From assembly GCA_026705025.1 (NCBI GenBank), contig JAPPBN010000046.1, forward strand, positions 1 to 64,000: 64,000 nucleotides of DNA, written 5' to 3'. Below are positions 53,574 through 61,490 of this stretch, in pieces. The stretch comes from Bin125 sp026705025 (GTDB lineage Bacteria; Chloroflexota; Dehalococcoidia; Bin125). A model generated the notes under the pieces. It was not told the origin of the DNA and did no database searches. It saw only the letters and a list, made by a program, of their open reading frames with translations. Made by a program: the position numbers and the translations under genes. How positions within the stretch are numbered: the first letter of the stretch is position 1; every line of letters starts with the position of its first letter.

Positions 53574-53906
53574 GTGGCCAACAAGGCTGCCGCCGTCAAA
53601 TATCTACGCCAGAGCCAGAAGCGGCGCATGCGCAACAAGCCGGTGCGCACATTTGCCCGCAGCACGGTTCGCGATGCGTTGGACGCCATCGACGATGCGC
53701 TCGACACGCAGGAGTGGACGGACGCCGACGACGCCATCCAGCGCGCAGTCAGCGCCCTGGATCGAGCCGCGCAACGGGGCGTCATTCACGCCAACACCGC
53801 CGCTCGGCGCAAGTCGCGGCTGCTGCGTCAATATCACGCGTCGCGGAATCCCGAGGCAACGTTTCGCCCCCGGAGTCGACCGCCTGAGCCGGCGCGCACG
53901 CCATAA
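53574..53906 (+). CDS. rpsT: 30S ribosomal protein S20
   Basis: 110-aa protein of the S20 family. It opens MANKAAAVKYLRQSQKRRMRNKPVRTFARSTVRDAL, a basic helix that binds 16S rRNA, and continues with AVSALDRAAQRGVIHANTAARRKSRLLRQY, the usual S20 C-terminus. It has a longer, basic C-terminal tail (about 20 residues) than E. coli S20 (87 aa). GTG start behind a strong GAGGGG site. Divergent from murJ. Confidence 0.95.
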   Translation: MANKAAAVKYLRQSQKRRMRNKPVRTFARSTVRDALDAIDDALDTQEWTDADDAIQRAVSALDRAAQRGVIHANTAARRKSRLLRQYHASRNPEATFRPRSRPPEPARTP

Positions 53907-53917
53907 CTGAGCCCGCG

Positions 53918-53934
53918 CGGTGTCCTTGACACCG
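53918..53934 (+). terminator. Short hairpin after rpsT
   Basis: CGGTGTC-CTT-GACACCG, a perfect 7-bp stem that starts 12 nt after the rpsT stop. A 3-nt loop and no U-run make it a weak terminator. It contains a TTGACA that might otherwise be read as a -35 box. Confidence 0.4.
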
Positions 53935-53957
53935 ATATCTGGGCGATGGGCCCACCC

Positions 53958-54992
53958 ATGCGAGCACTGATTTTCGACCGCCCCGGTGAGATTCGGGTTG
54001 GCGATCTGCCGTCTCCGAATCCGGGCCCCGGCGAGGCGGTGATCGAAGTCGGCGCGGCGAGCGTCTGCGCGTCCGACCTGCGCGTCTACCGGGGCGAGAA
54101 GTACGCCAAGGCCGGCGTGGTGCCGGGGCACGAGTTCGCCGGTCAGGTCGTCGCGCTCGGTGAAGGCGTCAGCGATCTGAGCCTGGGCGACGGTGTCGCC
54201 GTCTATCCGATCATTTCCTGCGGCGGATGTGAGTTCTGCCGCCGCGGTCTACGCAACCGCTGTACCTCGCGCCAAACACTTGGCTATGACGCCAACGGCG
54301 GCCTGGCCGAGCAGGTTCTGTTGCCCGCACCGCTGGTCGCCCAGGGACATGCGGTCAAACTCCCCGACGGGGCCGACTGGGGACGGGCGGCGCTGACGGA
54401 GCCGACCGCCTGCGTGCTCAACTCGTTGGAGTCCTGTCGCTTTCGCGCTGGCGCGTCAGTGGCGATCCTCGGCGCCGGACCGATGGGGCTGCTCCATGTG
54501 TTGCTCGCGAGGGCGCTCGGCGCCGGCGAGATTATCGTCTCGGAACCGGTCGATGTGCGCCGCGCGGCGGCAGCCGAGGTTGGCGCTTCGCGGGTATGCG
54601 GCGGCGATCCGGACGAACTGCGGGCGACCGTCGACGAGGCGACCGGCGGCAATGGCTGTGATGTCGTGATTGTCTCGGTGGGTCTGGGTGGTCTGACGGA
54701 GGCGGCGCTGCAGGTCGCCGGACGACAGAGCAGCGTCAACCTGTTTGCCGGTTTCCCGCCCGAGTCGTCGGCGATCGTCGACGTCAATGACCTGCACTAT
54801 CGAGAGGTGTCGCTGACCGGCACACAGAACGCCACGCCCGACCAGTTTCGCCGTACGGCGGCGATCTTGCCGACGCTCGACGCGGTCGATCACATCGTGT
54901 CGCATCGATTCGCGCTGTCGGAGGCCGATCAGTCGTACACCTCGCGTGAGGATCCATCGGTGCTCAAGACCGCCGTGTTACCGGACGCCTGA
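53958..54992 (+). CDS. Zinc-dependent alcohol/sugar dehydrogenase (MDR family)
   Basis: 344-aa medium-chain dehydrogenase/reductase. The N-terminal GroES-like domain has the catalytic zinc ligand region ASVCASDLRVYRG with GHEFAGQVV, and the structural zinc cysteines are in CGGCEFCRRGLRNRC. The NAD(P)-binding site is ILGAGPMGLLHVLLARALGAGEI near 171-193. Such enzymes oxidise alcohols, sorbitol-type sugars or threonine; substrate unknown. ATG 53958 starts MRALIFDRPG as usual for the family. The rodZ-like gene starts 2 nt after its stop. Confidence 0.9.
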   Translation: MRALIFDRPGEIRVGDLPSPNPGPGEAVIEVGAASVCASDLRVYRGEKYAKAGVVPGHEFAGQVVALGEGVSDLSLGDGVAVYPIISCGGCEFCRRGLRNRCTSRQTLGYDANGGLAEQVLLPAPLVAQGHAVKLPDGADWGRAALTEPTACVLNSLESCRFRAGASVAILGAGPMGLLHVLLARALGAGEIIVSEPVDVRRAAAAEVGASRVCGGDPDELRATVDEATGGNGCDVVIVSVGLGGLTEAALQVAGRQSSVNLFAGFPPESSAIVDVNDLHYREVSLTGTQNATPDQFRRTAAILPTLDAVDHIVSHRFALSEADQSYTSREDPSVLKTAVLPDA

Positions 54993-54994
54993 TC

Positions 54995-55771
54995 ATGGTG
55001 GGCCGAGGCGACGGCTATCTGACCGGCATCGGCGAGGAACTGCGCCAGGCCAGGATTCGCCGCGGCCGCTCGATCGCACAGGCGCACCAGGCCACCAGAA
55101 TTGCCCGGCACTATCTTGAGGCGCTCGAGGCCGAGGACTGGCGGCGCATGCCGGCCGCACCGTTCGCGCGAGGATTCCTCAGTTCGTACGCGCAGTACCT
55201 GGGCCTTGACGAGGGGCCGCTGCTGGCCCGTTTCCCATTTGAGCCCAGCGCCCCGGGGGAGGGGTTGCAGCTCAGCGATGAGACGATTGAGTCGTATCAG
55301 TCGGTGGAACGCAGCGGCACGCCGCGTGAGGAGCTGCGGCCCTCGCGAGTCCACCTGGGGCCGTGGCTGGTTGCCGCTGTTGTCGTCCTGGTGATTATCG
55401 GCGCGGTCGTGGCAGTCGTCAGTTTGCGCGAAGAGGCGTTGCCGGTGGAGGAAACCCGCGACGTGCCGGGAATCGACACGGTGGCGGAGACGCTGGATCA
55501 AACGAATGCCCCGCAGATCAACACGAACGCGGATTTCCAGCCATTGCCCGACCTTCGGCAATTCACATCGCGCGAGGCCGTCAGCTACATCAAGCTGCTC
55601 AACGCGCCCTATGTGGTCGTCTCGATTTATGACGATTCGCCGGTCGGAACCGTGCTGGAGCAGTCTCCAGCGCCCGGCGCTGAACCGCCCGAGGACGCGG
55701 TGATCACACTGGTCGTCAGCCGCGGGCCGCGTCCCGGCGCGTCGACCGATACCGGGTCGGGCGGCGGTTGA
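54995..55771 (+). CDS. RodZ-like HTH membrane protein with C-terminal PASTA domain
   Basis: 258-aa protein with three parts. Residues 11-75 are a RodZ/HTH_25-type helix-turn-helix (IGEELRQARIRRGRSIAQAHQATRIARHYLEALEAEDW; shown only to identify the pattern), including the family's FARGFLSSYAQYLGLD. Residues 123-143 form one transmembrane helix. Residues 184-243 look like a PASTA domain, normally found on penicillin-binding proteins and PknB-type kinases, with VVVSIYDDSPVGTVLEQSPAPGAE. The combination suggests a cell-shape/peptidoglycan link, cytoplasm to outside. It overlaps rimO by 1 nt. Confidence 0.82.
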   Translation: MVGRGDGYLTGIGEELRQARIRRGRSIAQAHQATRIARHYLEALEAEDWRRMPAAPFARGFLSSYAQYLGLDEGPLLARFPFEPSAPGEGLQLSDETIESYQSVERSGTPREELRPSRVHLGPWLVAAVVVLVIIGAVVAVVSLREEALPVEETRDVPGIDTVAETLDQTNAPQINTNADFQPLPDLRQFTSREAVSYIKLLNAPYVVVSIYDDSPVGTVLEQSPAPGAEPPEDAVITLVVSRGPRPGASTDTGSGGG

Positions 55772-57057
55772 TGCGTTACCAGATCGTCACCCTGGGCTGT
55801 CCGAAGAACACGACCGACTCGGATCGGATTGCCCGCGAGTTGGAGCAAGCCGGTCACCGTTCGACTGGCGATCGGCAGGCGGCGGACCTGGTGATTCTCA
55901 ACACTTGCGGCTTCATCGACGACGCACGCGACGAGTCGCGCCAGGCGGCGGAGCTGCTGGCTGCCGAGCGTTTGCCGAGTCAGCAAGTGGTCGTGACCGG
56001 ATGTTGGTCACAGATTGAGCGCGAACAGGTGATCGCGATCGACGGCATTGGAGCCACATTCGGGATCGAGGCCTGGCAGCAGATCGCCGAGCACGCGGGC
56101 GCTGTCGAACCCGAACGAGACATACCCGAAACCTCAATCGGGATCGGTCCGTCGGCGTACCTGAAGATCTCCGACGGCTGCGCGCGGCCCTGCACTTTCT
56201 GCAACATCCCGGCGATCAAGGGGCGACAGTTCCGCAGCGTTGAGCCCGATGCGCTGGTCCGGGAGGCCCGCGACCTTGTGGGGCGCGGGGCGCGAGAGGT
56301 CGTGCTGGTTGCCCAGGACAGTACGGCGTACGGCGCCGAATGGGGCGACGCGAACGGGCTGGCGCGCCTGATCGAGCGGCTCGCGGTGGAGTCGGGCGCC
56401 GACTGGCTGCGCCTGATGTACGCCTATCCCGGATTCGTCACGCCGAGCCTGGTCGAGGTGATGGCGAATACACCGCAGGTGTGCCGCTACCTCGACATCC
56501 CGTTGCAGCACGGGTCGCCATCGGTCCTGCGGCGGATGAAACGCCCGCACAACATGAGCATGGTCCGGGGAACCCTGGATCGGCTGCGCCAGGCGATGCC
56601 CGACATCGCGATTCGGACGACGTTTATTGTCGGCTTCCCCGGCGAAACGGATTCTGAGTTTCAGGAGTTGCTCCAATTTGCATCCGACGCGGAGTTCGAC
56701 CGGGCCGGCGCGTTCGTCTACTCGCCGCAGGACGGCACTCCTGCCGCCGTCATGTCCGAGCAGATTGCGGAGGATGTGAAGCAACGTCGGCACGAAGAAC
56801 TGATGCTGCTGCTGGCCGATGTGTCGGCCCGCAAGAACGAGCGCCAGGTTGGCCGGCGGATGACGATGCTGGTCGAGTCGGAGCCGGGCCAGACCACTGA
56901 AGACGGGGAGCCGATCATCGCCGGACGGACGTATCGCGAAGCGGCTGAAGTGGACGGGCTCGTCTTCGCGCTGGGCGAGGCGGCGCCGGGAGAGTTCCGG
57001 CCGGTCGAAATCGTCGAGGCGATGGGCCACGATCTGTGGGCCGAGTTGGTCGACTAG
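55771..57057 (+). CDS. rimO: Ribosomal protein S12 methylthiotransferase RimO
   Basis: 428-aa radical SAM enzyme that methylthiolates Asp89 of ribosomal protein S12. The N-terminal UPF0004 domain starts VTLGCPKNTTDSD and has the conserved cysteines in NTCGF and TGCW. The radical SAM cluster is CARPCTFCNIP (C-x3-C-x2-C) near 146. The TRAM domain lies in the C-terminal 80 residues. RimO is distinguished from MiaB and MtaB by these motifs. The start ATG 55771 shares one base with the rodZ stop, so expression is coupled. Confidence 0.93.
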   Translation: MRYQIVTLGCPKNTTDSDRIARELEQAGHRSTGDRQAADLVILNTCGFIDDARDESRQAAELLAAERLPSQQVVVTGCWSQIEREQVIAIDGIGATFGIEAWQQIAEHAGAVEPERDIPETSIGIGPSAYLKISDGCARPCTFCNIPAIKGRQFRSVEPDALVREARDLVGRGAREVVLVAQDSTAYGAEWGDANGLARLIERLAVESGADWLRLMYAYPGFVTPSLVEVMANTPQVCRYLDIPLQHGSPSVLRRMKRPHNMSMVRGTLDRLRQAMPDIAIRTTFIVGFPGETDSEFQELLQFASDAEFDRAGAFVYSPQDGTPAAVMSEQIAEDVKQRRHEELMLLLADVSARKNERQVGRRMTMLVESEPGQTTEDGEPIIAGRTYREAAEVDGLVFALGEAAPGEFRPVEIVEAMGHDLWAELVD

Positions 57058-57347
57058 AGCGCGATCGTCTCGGTCGACACCGTCCGCACCTGGCAATCCA
57101 GACGCAGATCCTCGACGAATGCCAACACTCGTTGCGCCGTGGCGTGGGAAATCTGGGAGTCGGACGAGATGGCGGCGAACGCCAGAGTGGCGCGGGCGGC
57201 ATCGTTCTGACTCTCGACCTCTGCTGCCGCCACGGGAAATTTGTTGCGTGTCCGTTGGATGACCTGGCGAATCACGGCGCGCTTATCCTTGAGCGAGGCC
57301 GACTCGAAGATCAGCAGCTCCAGCGTGAGCACTGTAATGAAGGTCAT
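57054..57347 (-). CDS. DUF503 / YlxP-like small protein
   Basis: 97-aa DUF503 protein. The pattern FITVLTLELLIFESASLKDKRAVIRQVIQRTRNKFPVAAAEVESQN (partly cited) is the family's characteristic ferredoxin-like start, with LKDKR diagnostic, and VLAFVEDL near the end. Homologues in Firmicutes are near rbfA and are linked to ribosome or RNA work, but the function is not established. Here it overlaps scpB by 4 nt upstream and the rimO end by 4 nt (convergent). Confidence 0.85.
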   Translation of the reverse strand: MTFITVLTLELLIFESASLKDKRAVIRQVIQRTRNKFPVAAAEVESQNDAARATLAFAAISSDSQISHATAQRVLAFVEDLRLDCQVRTVSTETIAL

Positions 57348-57937
57348 GTCTGGTCTCCGGCAGTGTCCTGGGGTTTGAGCGGAAGGACTGCTTGCTCTGC
57401 CGGCGGTGCCAACTGTTCGAGCGGCGGGAGTTGATCAAGCGCGCTGAGTCCAAAGTGGTCGAGGAAGCGCGGCGTGACGCTCCAGAGCAGCGGCTGTCCG
57501 GGCGTATCCAGGCGCCCGCTGGGCGTGATCAGATCACGCGCGCGCAGCGAGCGGATCACGCCCGAGGCGCCGACGCCGCGGACTCGCTCGACCTGGTCTC
57601 GCGTGACCGGCTGGTGATAGGCGATGATTGCCAGGGTCTCCAGAGACGCCCTGGACAGCCGCGGCGGCGTGTCCAGTCCGAGCAGCCGCTCGACGTACGG
57701 CGCCGCTTCGGGGGCCGAGACCAGGGCCACGCTGTGTTCGTGCCGGCGGATTCGGATGCCGCCCGAATGGTCGGCTTCCATCTCCTCGATCATCGACTGG
57801 ACCTTGGCGTCTGAGACTCCCGTCACCCGCGCCAGGGTGCGAATGCTCGGCGGCGATTCAGCCACCAGCAGGAGTGCCTCCAACGTGAGCCGCAGATTCT
57901 CGGGCGGCGGCAAGGAGGCCGGTTCTTCGGTTGTCAT
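57344..57937 (-). CDS. scpB: Segregation and condensation protein B
   Basis: 197-aa ScpB, one of the two accessory subunits of the bacterial SMC condensin that compacts and segregates chromosomes. It has two winged-helix domains: LTLEALLLVAESPPSIRTLARVTGVSDAKVQSMIEEME in the first and SRASLETLAIIAYHQPVTRDQVERVRGVGASGVIRSLRARDLI in the second (only fragments cited). scpA is not in the window. It is coupled by 4-nt overlaps to mtaB and to the DUF503 gene. Confidence 0.93.
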   Translation of the reverse strand: MTTEEPASLPPPENLRLTLEALLLVAESPPSIRTLARVTGVSDAKVQSMIEEMEADHSGGIRIRRHEHSVALVSAPEAAPYVERLLGLDTPPRLSRASLETLAIIAYHQPVTRDQVERVRGVGASGVIRSLRARDLITPSGRLDTPGQPLLWSVTPRFLDHFGLSALDQLPPLEQLAPPAEQAVLPLKPQDTAGDQT

Positions 57938-59220
57938 CCCAGGAGCTCGCCGAACAGACCGGTCTCATCGGCAGAGTTGATGCTCACGCCGCGGAGTTGG
58001 TTTGTGAGATCTGCTTCGGACCTGGCCCGGACCGGCAGGTACGTGTCGGTCAGACCGGAATCGGCTGACTCGAACAACACGGACTGCACCGTTCCGACGC
58101 AGCGTTCGAGCGCAGCGGTTCGATGAATTGCGCCCATTGCCCGTAGCTCCGCCGCGCGGCTCTGCTTGGTTTGTGGTGAGACGTCATCCTCCAGTAAGCC
58201 GGCCGAGGTGCCAGGCCGAGGAGAGTAGGGAAACACATGTACATCGGTGAAGCGCAGTTCCTCCATCAGACGCATCGTCTGTCGATGGTCGGTTTCGGTC
58301 TCGCCGGGAAATCCGGCGATGATGTCAGTCGTGATCGACGCCCTCGGCACAGCGCCGCGGATCGTGTGGACGGCGTCTCGGAACTGATCCGACGTGTATC
58401 GGCGTCGCATGCGCGCGAGCACGGGGTCCGACCCGCTCTGCAAGGCCACATGGAAGTGCCGGCACATCCGCGAATCGTCCCAGCAGGCGAGCAATTGCGG
58501 TGTGATGTCCTGGGGTTGAATCGACGAGTAGCGAATGCGCGGCGCGTCGGTCTGGGTCAGGAGCGCTTCGATCAGCGCCGCCGCCGATGCGCCGTCCGAG
58601 CGGTCGCGCCCGTATGCGCCCGGTTGGGTGCCGGTCAGTACGACTTCCTGGACGCCGTCTTCGACCCGCTCCTGGGCCTGCGCCACGATCTGATCGATTG
58701 GCAGGGCCCGCTCGCGCCCGCGGACATAGGGGACGATGCAGAATGCGCAGACGTCGTCGCAGCCTTCCTGGATCTTGATGAACGACCTGGTTCGCCCAAC
58801 AGAGACGCATGCATCGCCGTTGGATGCCGAACTCCAGTCGTTTCGGGTGATTGCGGCGAGCAGTGCGTCCGCCGCCTCGTGTTTGCGTTCGTTGCCGACG
58901 ATTTGCACCTGCCCCAGCTCGCTAAGCGCTGCCGCGTCTCGCTCGGCGTAGCAACCGGTGACGATCACCGGCGCCTGCGGCGAGAGCCGATTGGCCATCC
59001 GAATCAGTCGGCGTGCCTTGCGGTCGGCAACGTGTGTGATCGTGCAGGTGTTAATCAGATAGGCATCGGCGCGAGTCGGACGGTCGGTCGTGAGGCAACC
59101 CTGTCGCTGCAGTTCGCGGGCGGCCTGTTGTGTTTCGGCCTGGTTCAGTTTGCAACCCAGGGTCAGGGTCGCGACCACCGGAGGGCGCGGAGAGACATCG
59201 GAGGATGCACGGCGGCTCAT
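57934..59220 (-). CDS. mtaB: tRNA t6A37 methylthiotransferase MtaB
   Basis: 428-aa radical SAM methylthiotransferase that adds a methylthio group at position 2 of t6A37 in tRNA. The N-terminal domain has LTLGCKLNQAETQ, NTCTITHVADRKARRL and TGCYAERD; these cysteines bind the auxiliary cluster. The radical SAM motif is CDDVCAFCIVPYVRGRER. The HVAD...R pattern fits MtaB/YqeV rather than MiaB or RimO. First gene of the mtaB-scpB-DUF503 operon. It diverges from the small gene at 59264. Confidence 0.92.
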   Translation of the reverse strand: MSRRASSDVSPRPPVVATLTLGCKLNQAETQQAARELQRQGCLTTDRPTRADAYLINTCTITHVADRKARRLIRMANRLSPQAPVIVTGCYAERDAAALSELGQVQIVGNERKHEAADALLAAITRNDWSSASNGDACVSVGRTRSFIKIQEGCDDVCAFCIVPYVRGRERALPIDQIVAQAQERVEDGVQEVVLTGTQPGAYGRDRSDGASAAALIEALLTQTDAPRIRYSSIQPQDITPQLLACWDDSRMCRHFHVALQSGSDPVLARMRRRYTSDQFRDAVHTIRGAVPRASITTDIIAGFPGETETDHRQTMRLMEELRFTDVHVFPYSPRPGTSAGLLEDDVSPQTKQSRAAELRAMGAIHRTAALERCVGTVQSVLFESADSGLTDTYLPVRARSEADLTNQLRGVSINSADETGLFGELLG

Positions 59221-59263
59221 GCCAACCTACGATACTGACAGCAAGCGCTGACGGAGGTGTGAG

Positions 59264-59395
59264 ATGGTGGAGATCGGCCTGGCAATTCTGTTCGTCAGCA
59301 TCCTCGTCGCCGCCGACCGAGGTCGCTACGACACGCTGAATGAGAAGATGCGCGACTTCGTCGACTGGCTGGACCGTCCGGAAGATCAGCAATAG
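59264..59395 (+). CDS. Small membrane protein, 43 aa
   Basis: 43-aa frame preceded by a strong GGAGG ribosome site 6 nt before ATG. The first 17 residues (MVEIGLAILFVSILVAA) form a hydrophobic helix, followed by an acidic tail (DRGRYDTLNEKMRDFVDW) that is likely cytoplasmic. No family recognised. A GC-rich hairpin 5 nt downstream of the stop supports a real transcription unit. Divergent from mtaB. Confidence 0.6.
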   Translation: MVEIGLAILFVSILVAADRGRYDTLNEKMRDFVDWLDRPEDQQ

Positions 59396-59399
59396 CCAC

Positions 59400-59417
59400 G
59401 GCAGCCCCGGGGCTGCC
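59400..59417 (+). terminator. Hairpin after the 43-aa gene
   Basis: GGCAGCCC-CG-GGGCTGCC is a perfect 8-bp stem starting 5 nt after the stop. A short U-poor tract follows, so strength is uncertain. Confidence 0.5.
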
Positions 59418-59461
59418 GGGGTCGCTGCCTTCCTCGCGTGTCAAGCAGACAACGGACACAA

Positions 59462-59512
59462 TTGACAACGCCGTACGTGCGTACTACGTTCAACCTAACC
59501 GAACGTACGTAC
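59462..59512 (+). promoter_or_regulatory. Promoter with overlapping GTAC-rich operator
   Basis: A perfect TTGACA -35 box (59462-59467) is followed, at 17-nt spacing, by TACGTT in the -10 position. Over and around it lie GTACGTGCGTAC (59473-59484), TACGTTC-9-GAACGTA (59485-59507) and GTACGTAC (59505-59512). The density of palindromes on the -10 region looks like a tightly repressed promoter driving the gene at 59524. Confidence 0.6.
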
Positions 59513-59523
59513 AGGATGATCCG

Positions 59524-59754
59524 ATGGCGAGCAAGCGTCCCGGTTCGAGTGCAGGCTTCATCGCTCGCGGCGCTCAACTGCCGCTGATGATGGAATCCTC
59601 GCCCACCGCTCGGGTTTCGTATCCGGGTCCGCGACGGGGAAGTTCCGTCTGTCCTCGCTGCGCCGGTCCGACGGCGAGTCACGGGAGGCGCGTTGTCTGT
59701 GTGATCTGTGGGTTCGGATCACGGCCGCGAAAAGGTCGGAGGCGCGTACGATAG
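59524..59754 (+). CDS. Small zinc-ribbon protein
   Basis: 76-aa basic protein with four cysteines arranged as CPRC (43-46) and CVIC (59-62), a likely zinc ribbon, and a highly basic end GFGSRPRKGRRRVR. The N-terminus (MASKRPGSSAGF) is basic and unstructured-looking. It could be a small nucleic-acid-binding protein. Preceded by AGGA 8 nt before ATG and by the GTAC operator. No family recognised. The next gene starts 4 nt after the stop. Confidence 0.6.
   Translation: MASKRPGSSAGFIARGAQLPLMMESSPTARVSYPGPRRGSSVCPRCAGPTASHGRRVVCVICGFGSRPRKGRRRVR
59747..59752 (+). promoter_or_regulatory. Candidate -10 box of a leaderless promoter
   Basis: TACGAT lies 6 nt before the GTG at 59759, in the tail of the zinc-ribbon gene. 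Same spacing as the boxes at 26844 and 46344. Confidence 0.35.
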
Positions 59755-59758
59755 AGCG

Positions 59759-59944
59759 GTGAGCATCCTCATCGCCATCGTGATCCTGGCCCTGCTAATC
59801 GCCGTGTTATACATGCGCGGCCTGCTGACATTTGGAAACTTGCTATCCGTCTATCGACGGATTCTGCTCGCGCTTCTACTGGCGGTCGTGGCCATTCTGG
59901 TCATCGGCATTCTGCGCATTCTGGGCATCGGCGCGGGCGACTGA
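59759..59944 (+). CDS. Small two-helix membrane protein, 61 aa
   Basis: 61-aa protein with two hydrophobic helices: residues 1-19 (VSILIAIVILALLIAVLYM) and about 35-55, joined by a basic loop RGLLTFGNLLSVYRRI. No family recognised. GTG start with a -10-like box ahead; a longer frame to 59708 is not supported. It sits directly before the glycerate kinase gene, 3 nt apart, so may be co-transcribed. Confidence 0.55.
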   Translation: MSILIAIVILALLIAVLYMRGLLTFGNLLSVYRRILLALLLAVVAILVIGILRILGIGAGD

Positions 59945-59947
59945 ACG

Positions 59948-61066
59948 ATGCGCGTCGTCATCGCGCCGCAAGAGTTCAAGGGCAGCTTGACTGCCGTCGC
60001 AGCGGCGTCCACGATTCAGACCGGCGTGATGTCCGTGTTCACCAATGCCGTGATTGACAGCGCACCGATGGCGGATGGCGGTCCGGGGACGGTTGACGCG
60101 ATTGTTCACGCGGCCGGGGGGCGCACGTCCATTGCCCGGGTGGACGGTCCACTGGGTGGCCCGGTAGACGCCCGCTGGGGCCGGATCGACGAGGGTCGCA
60201 CCGCCGTGATCGAAATGGCTGCGGCGTCTGGGTTGACGCTGCTGCGCCGGGACGAGCTGGATCCGCGCCGGGCGTCGACCTACGGCACGGGCCAACTGAT
60301 CAAGCACGCACTTGACGCCGGCGTCGAACGAATCCTGATCGGCGTGGGCGGCAGCGCGACGAACGACGGCGGAGCGGGCATGGCCGAAGCGTTAGGCGCC
60401 GTCTTCCTCGACGAGCAGGGTCAACGGCTGGCTCCCGGAGGAGCATCGTTGGCCGGACTGGCGGCAATCGACGTCGACCAACTCGATTCCCGACTCGACG
60501 ACGTGGGTATGACTGTCCTCTGTGATGTACAGAATCCCCTCCTGGGGCCGGAGGGCGCGAGCGCTGTTTACGGACCGCAAAAGGGGGCGGACCCTGTCTG
60601 TGTCGGCGAGCTCGACCGTGCGTTGTCGAACTTTGCAGCGATCCTGGAGCGGGATCTGGAAGCCAAGGTCGCCGACGTGCCCGGAGCGGGAGCGGCCGGG
60701 GGACTCGCGGCGGGTCTGATGGCATTCTGCGGCGCGACACTGCAGTCAGGCTTTGCGGCGGTATCGGAAGCTGTTCACTTGCCTGAGAGGATCGCTCGGG
60801 CGGACCTCGTGATCACCGGTGAGGGACGGCTGGACACACAATCGGCCTACGGCAAGACAGTGGCCGGCGTTGCAGAGCTGGCGAAGGCAGCGAACGTTCC
60901 CTGTCTCGCTATTGCCGGCCTGATTGAGGGTGAGGCGGAACTGCCCGGTCTGATCGACTGTGAAGCGTCGACGCCTTCCGGAATGCCCGTCGAGGAGGCA
61001 ATGGCTCGAACCGGGGAACTGATTCCGGCCGCCGTCGTTCGGCTGCTGGAGCGTTATTCGAGGTAG
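59948..61066 (+). CDS. Glycerate kinase
   Basis: 372-aa glycerate kinase of the GarK/GlxK family (PF02595 type). Starts VVIAPQEFKGSLTAVAAA, then APMADGGPGTVDAIV, ILIGVGGSATNDGGAGMAEALGAVF and DVPGAGAAGGLAAGLMAF, LVITGEGRLDTQSAYGKTVAGVAE, all diagnostic. It phosphorylates D-glycerate to 2- or 3-phosphoglycerate, linking glyoxylate or serine breakdown to glycolysis. The gene symbol is left open since 2- versus 3-specific forms cannot be told. It overlaps the convergent zincin-like gene by 13 nt. Confidence 0.93.
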   Translation: MRVVIAPQEFKGSLTAVAAASTIQTGVMSVFTNAVIDSAPMADGGPGTVDAIVHAAGGRTSIARVDGPLGGPVDARWGRIDEGRTAVIEMAAASGLTLLRRDELDPRRASTYGTGQLIKHALDAGVERILIGVGGSATNDGGAGMAEALGAVFLDEQGQRLAPGGASLAGLAAIDVDQLDSRLDDVGMTVLCDVQNPLLGPEGASAVYGPQKGADPVCVGELDRALSNFAAILERDLEAKVADVPGAGAAGGLAAGLMAFCGATLQSGFAAVSEAVHLPERIARADLVITGEGRLDTQSAYGKTVAGVAELAKAANVPCLAIAGLIEGEAELPGLIDCEASTPSGMPVEEAMARTGELIPAAVVRLLERYSR

Positions 61067-61485
61067 GGCGTCCGGCGCTCGCTCAGCTTGATTGCACCAC
61101 GAACGTGGTTCCTGGGCGGCGGCGAGATGCCGATTTCGTCCAGCCGATCGTCGTCGATACCGAAATGGTGCGCCACCTCGTGCAACACCGTTTCGCGGAC
61201 CTGCTCGACGATGTCGTCCTCGCTCCGGCAAATGCTCTCGATTGGTTGCTGATAGATCATGATTCGGTCGGGCAAGGTCTCCCCGTACCAACCACGATTG
61301 GTCAGCGGCTGGCCCACATACAGGCCCAGCAGCGTCTGACGCGGTCCGAGTCCGACGGATTCTCGTTCTTCCGGCGTCGGTTGATTGCGGAGCAGGATGA
61401 CGACATTCTCCATTCGATCGGCCAACTCGTCCGGGATCTCGTCCAGGGCACGCTCAACCAGGCGGCGAAAGCGGGAACGTCGCAT
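61054..61485 (-). CDS. Zincin-like metallopeptidase family protein
   Basis: 143-aa protein of the zinicin-like family (PF06262/DUF1025). The zinc motif HEVAHHFGIDD at 102-112 fits HExxH plus a following aspartate. The start FRRLVERALDEIPDELADRMENVVILL and GLYVGQPLTNRGWYGETLPDRIMIYQQPIE match known members. Function is not known; active metalloprotease is plausible. It lies 5 nt downstream of the penicillin-binding protein gene and is probably co-transcribed with it. Confidence 0.85.
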   Translation of the reverse strand: MRRSRFRRLVERALDEIPDELADRMENVVILLRNQPTPEERESVGLGPRQTLLGLYVGQPLTNRGWYGETLPDRIMIYQQPIESICRSEDDIVEQVRETVLHEVAHHFGIDDDRLDEIGISPPPRNHVRGAIKLSERRTPYLE

Positions 61486-61490
61486 GGACC

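Noticed and set aside
53926..53931. Consensus TTGACA as a -35 box for the MDR dehydrogenase gene
   Set aside because: It lies in the hairpin after rpsT, and no -10 sequence is found at 16-18 nt.
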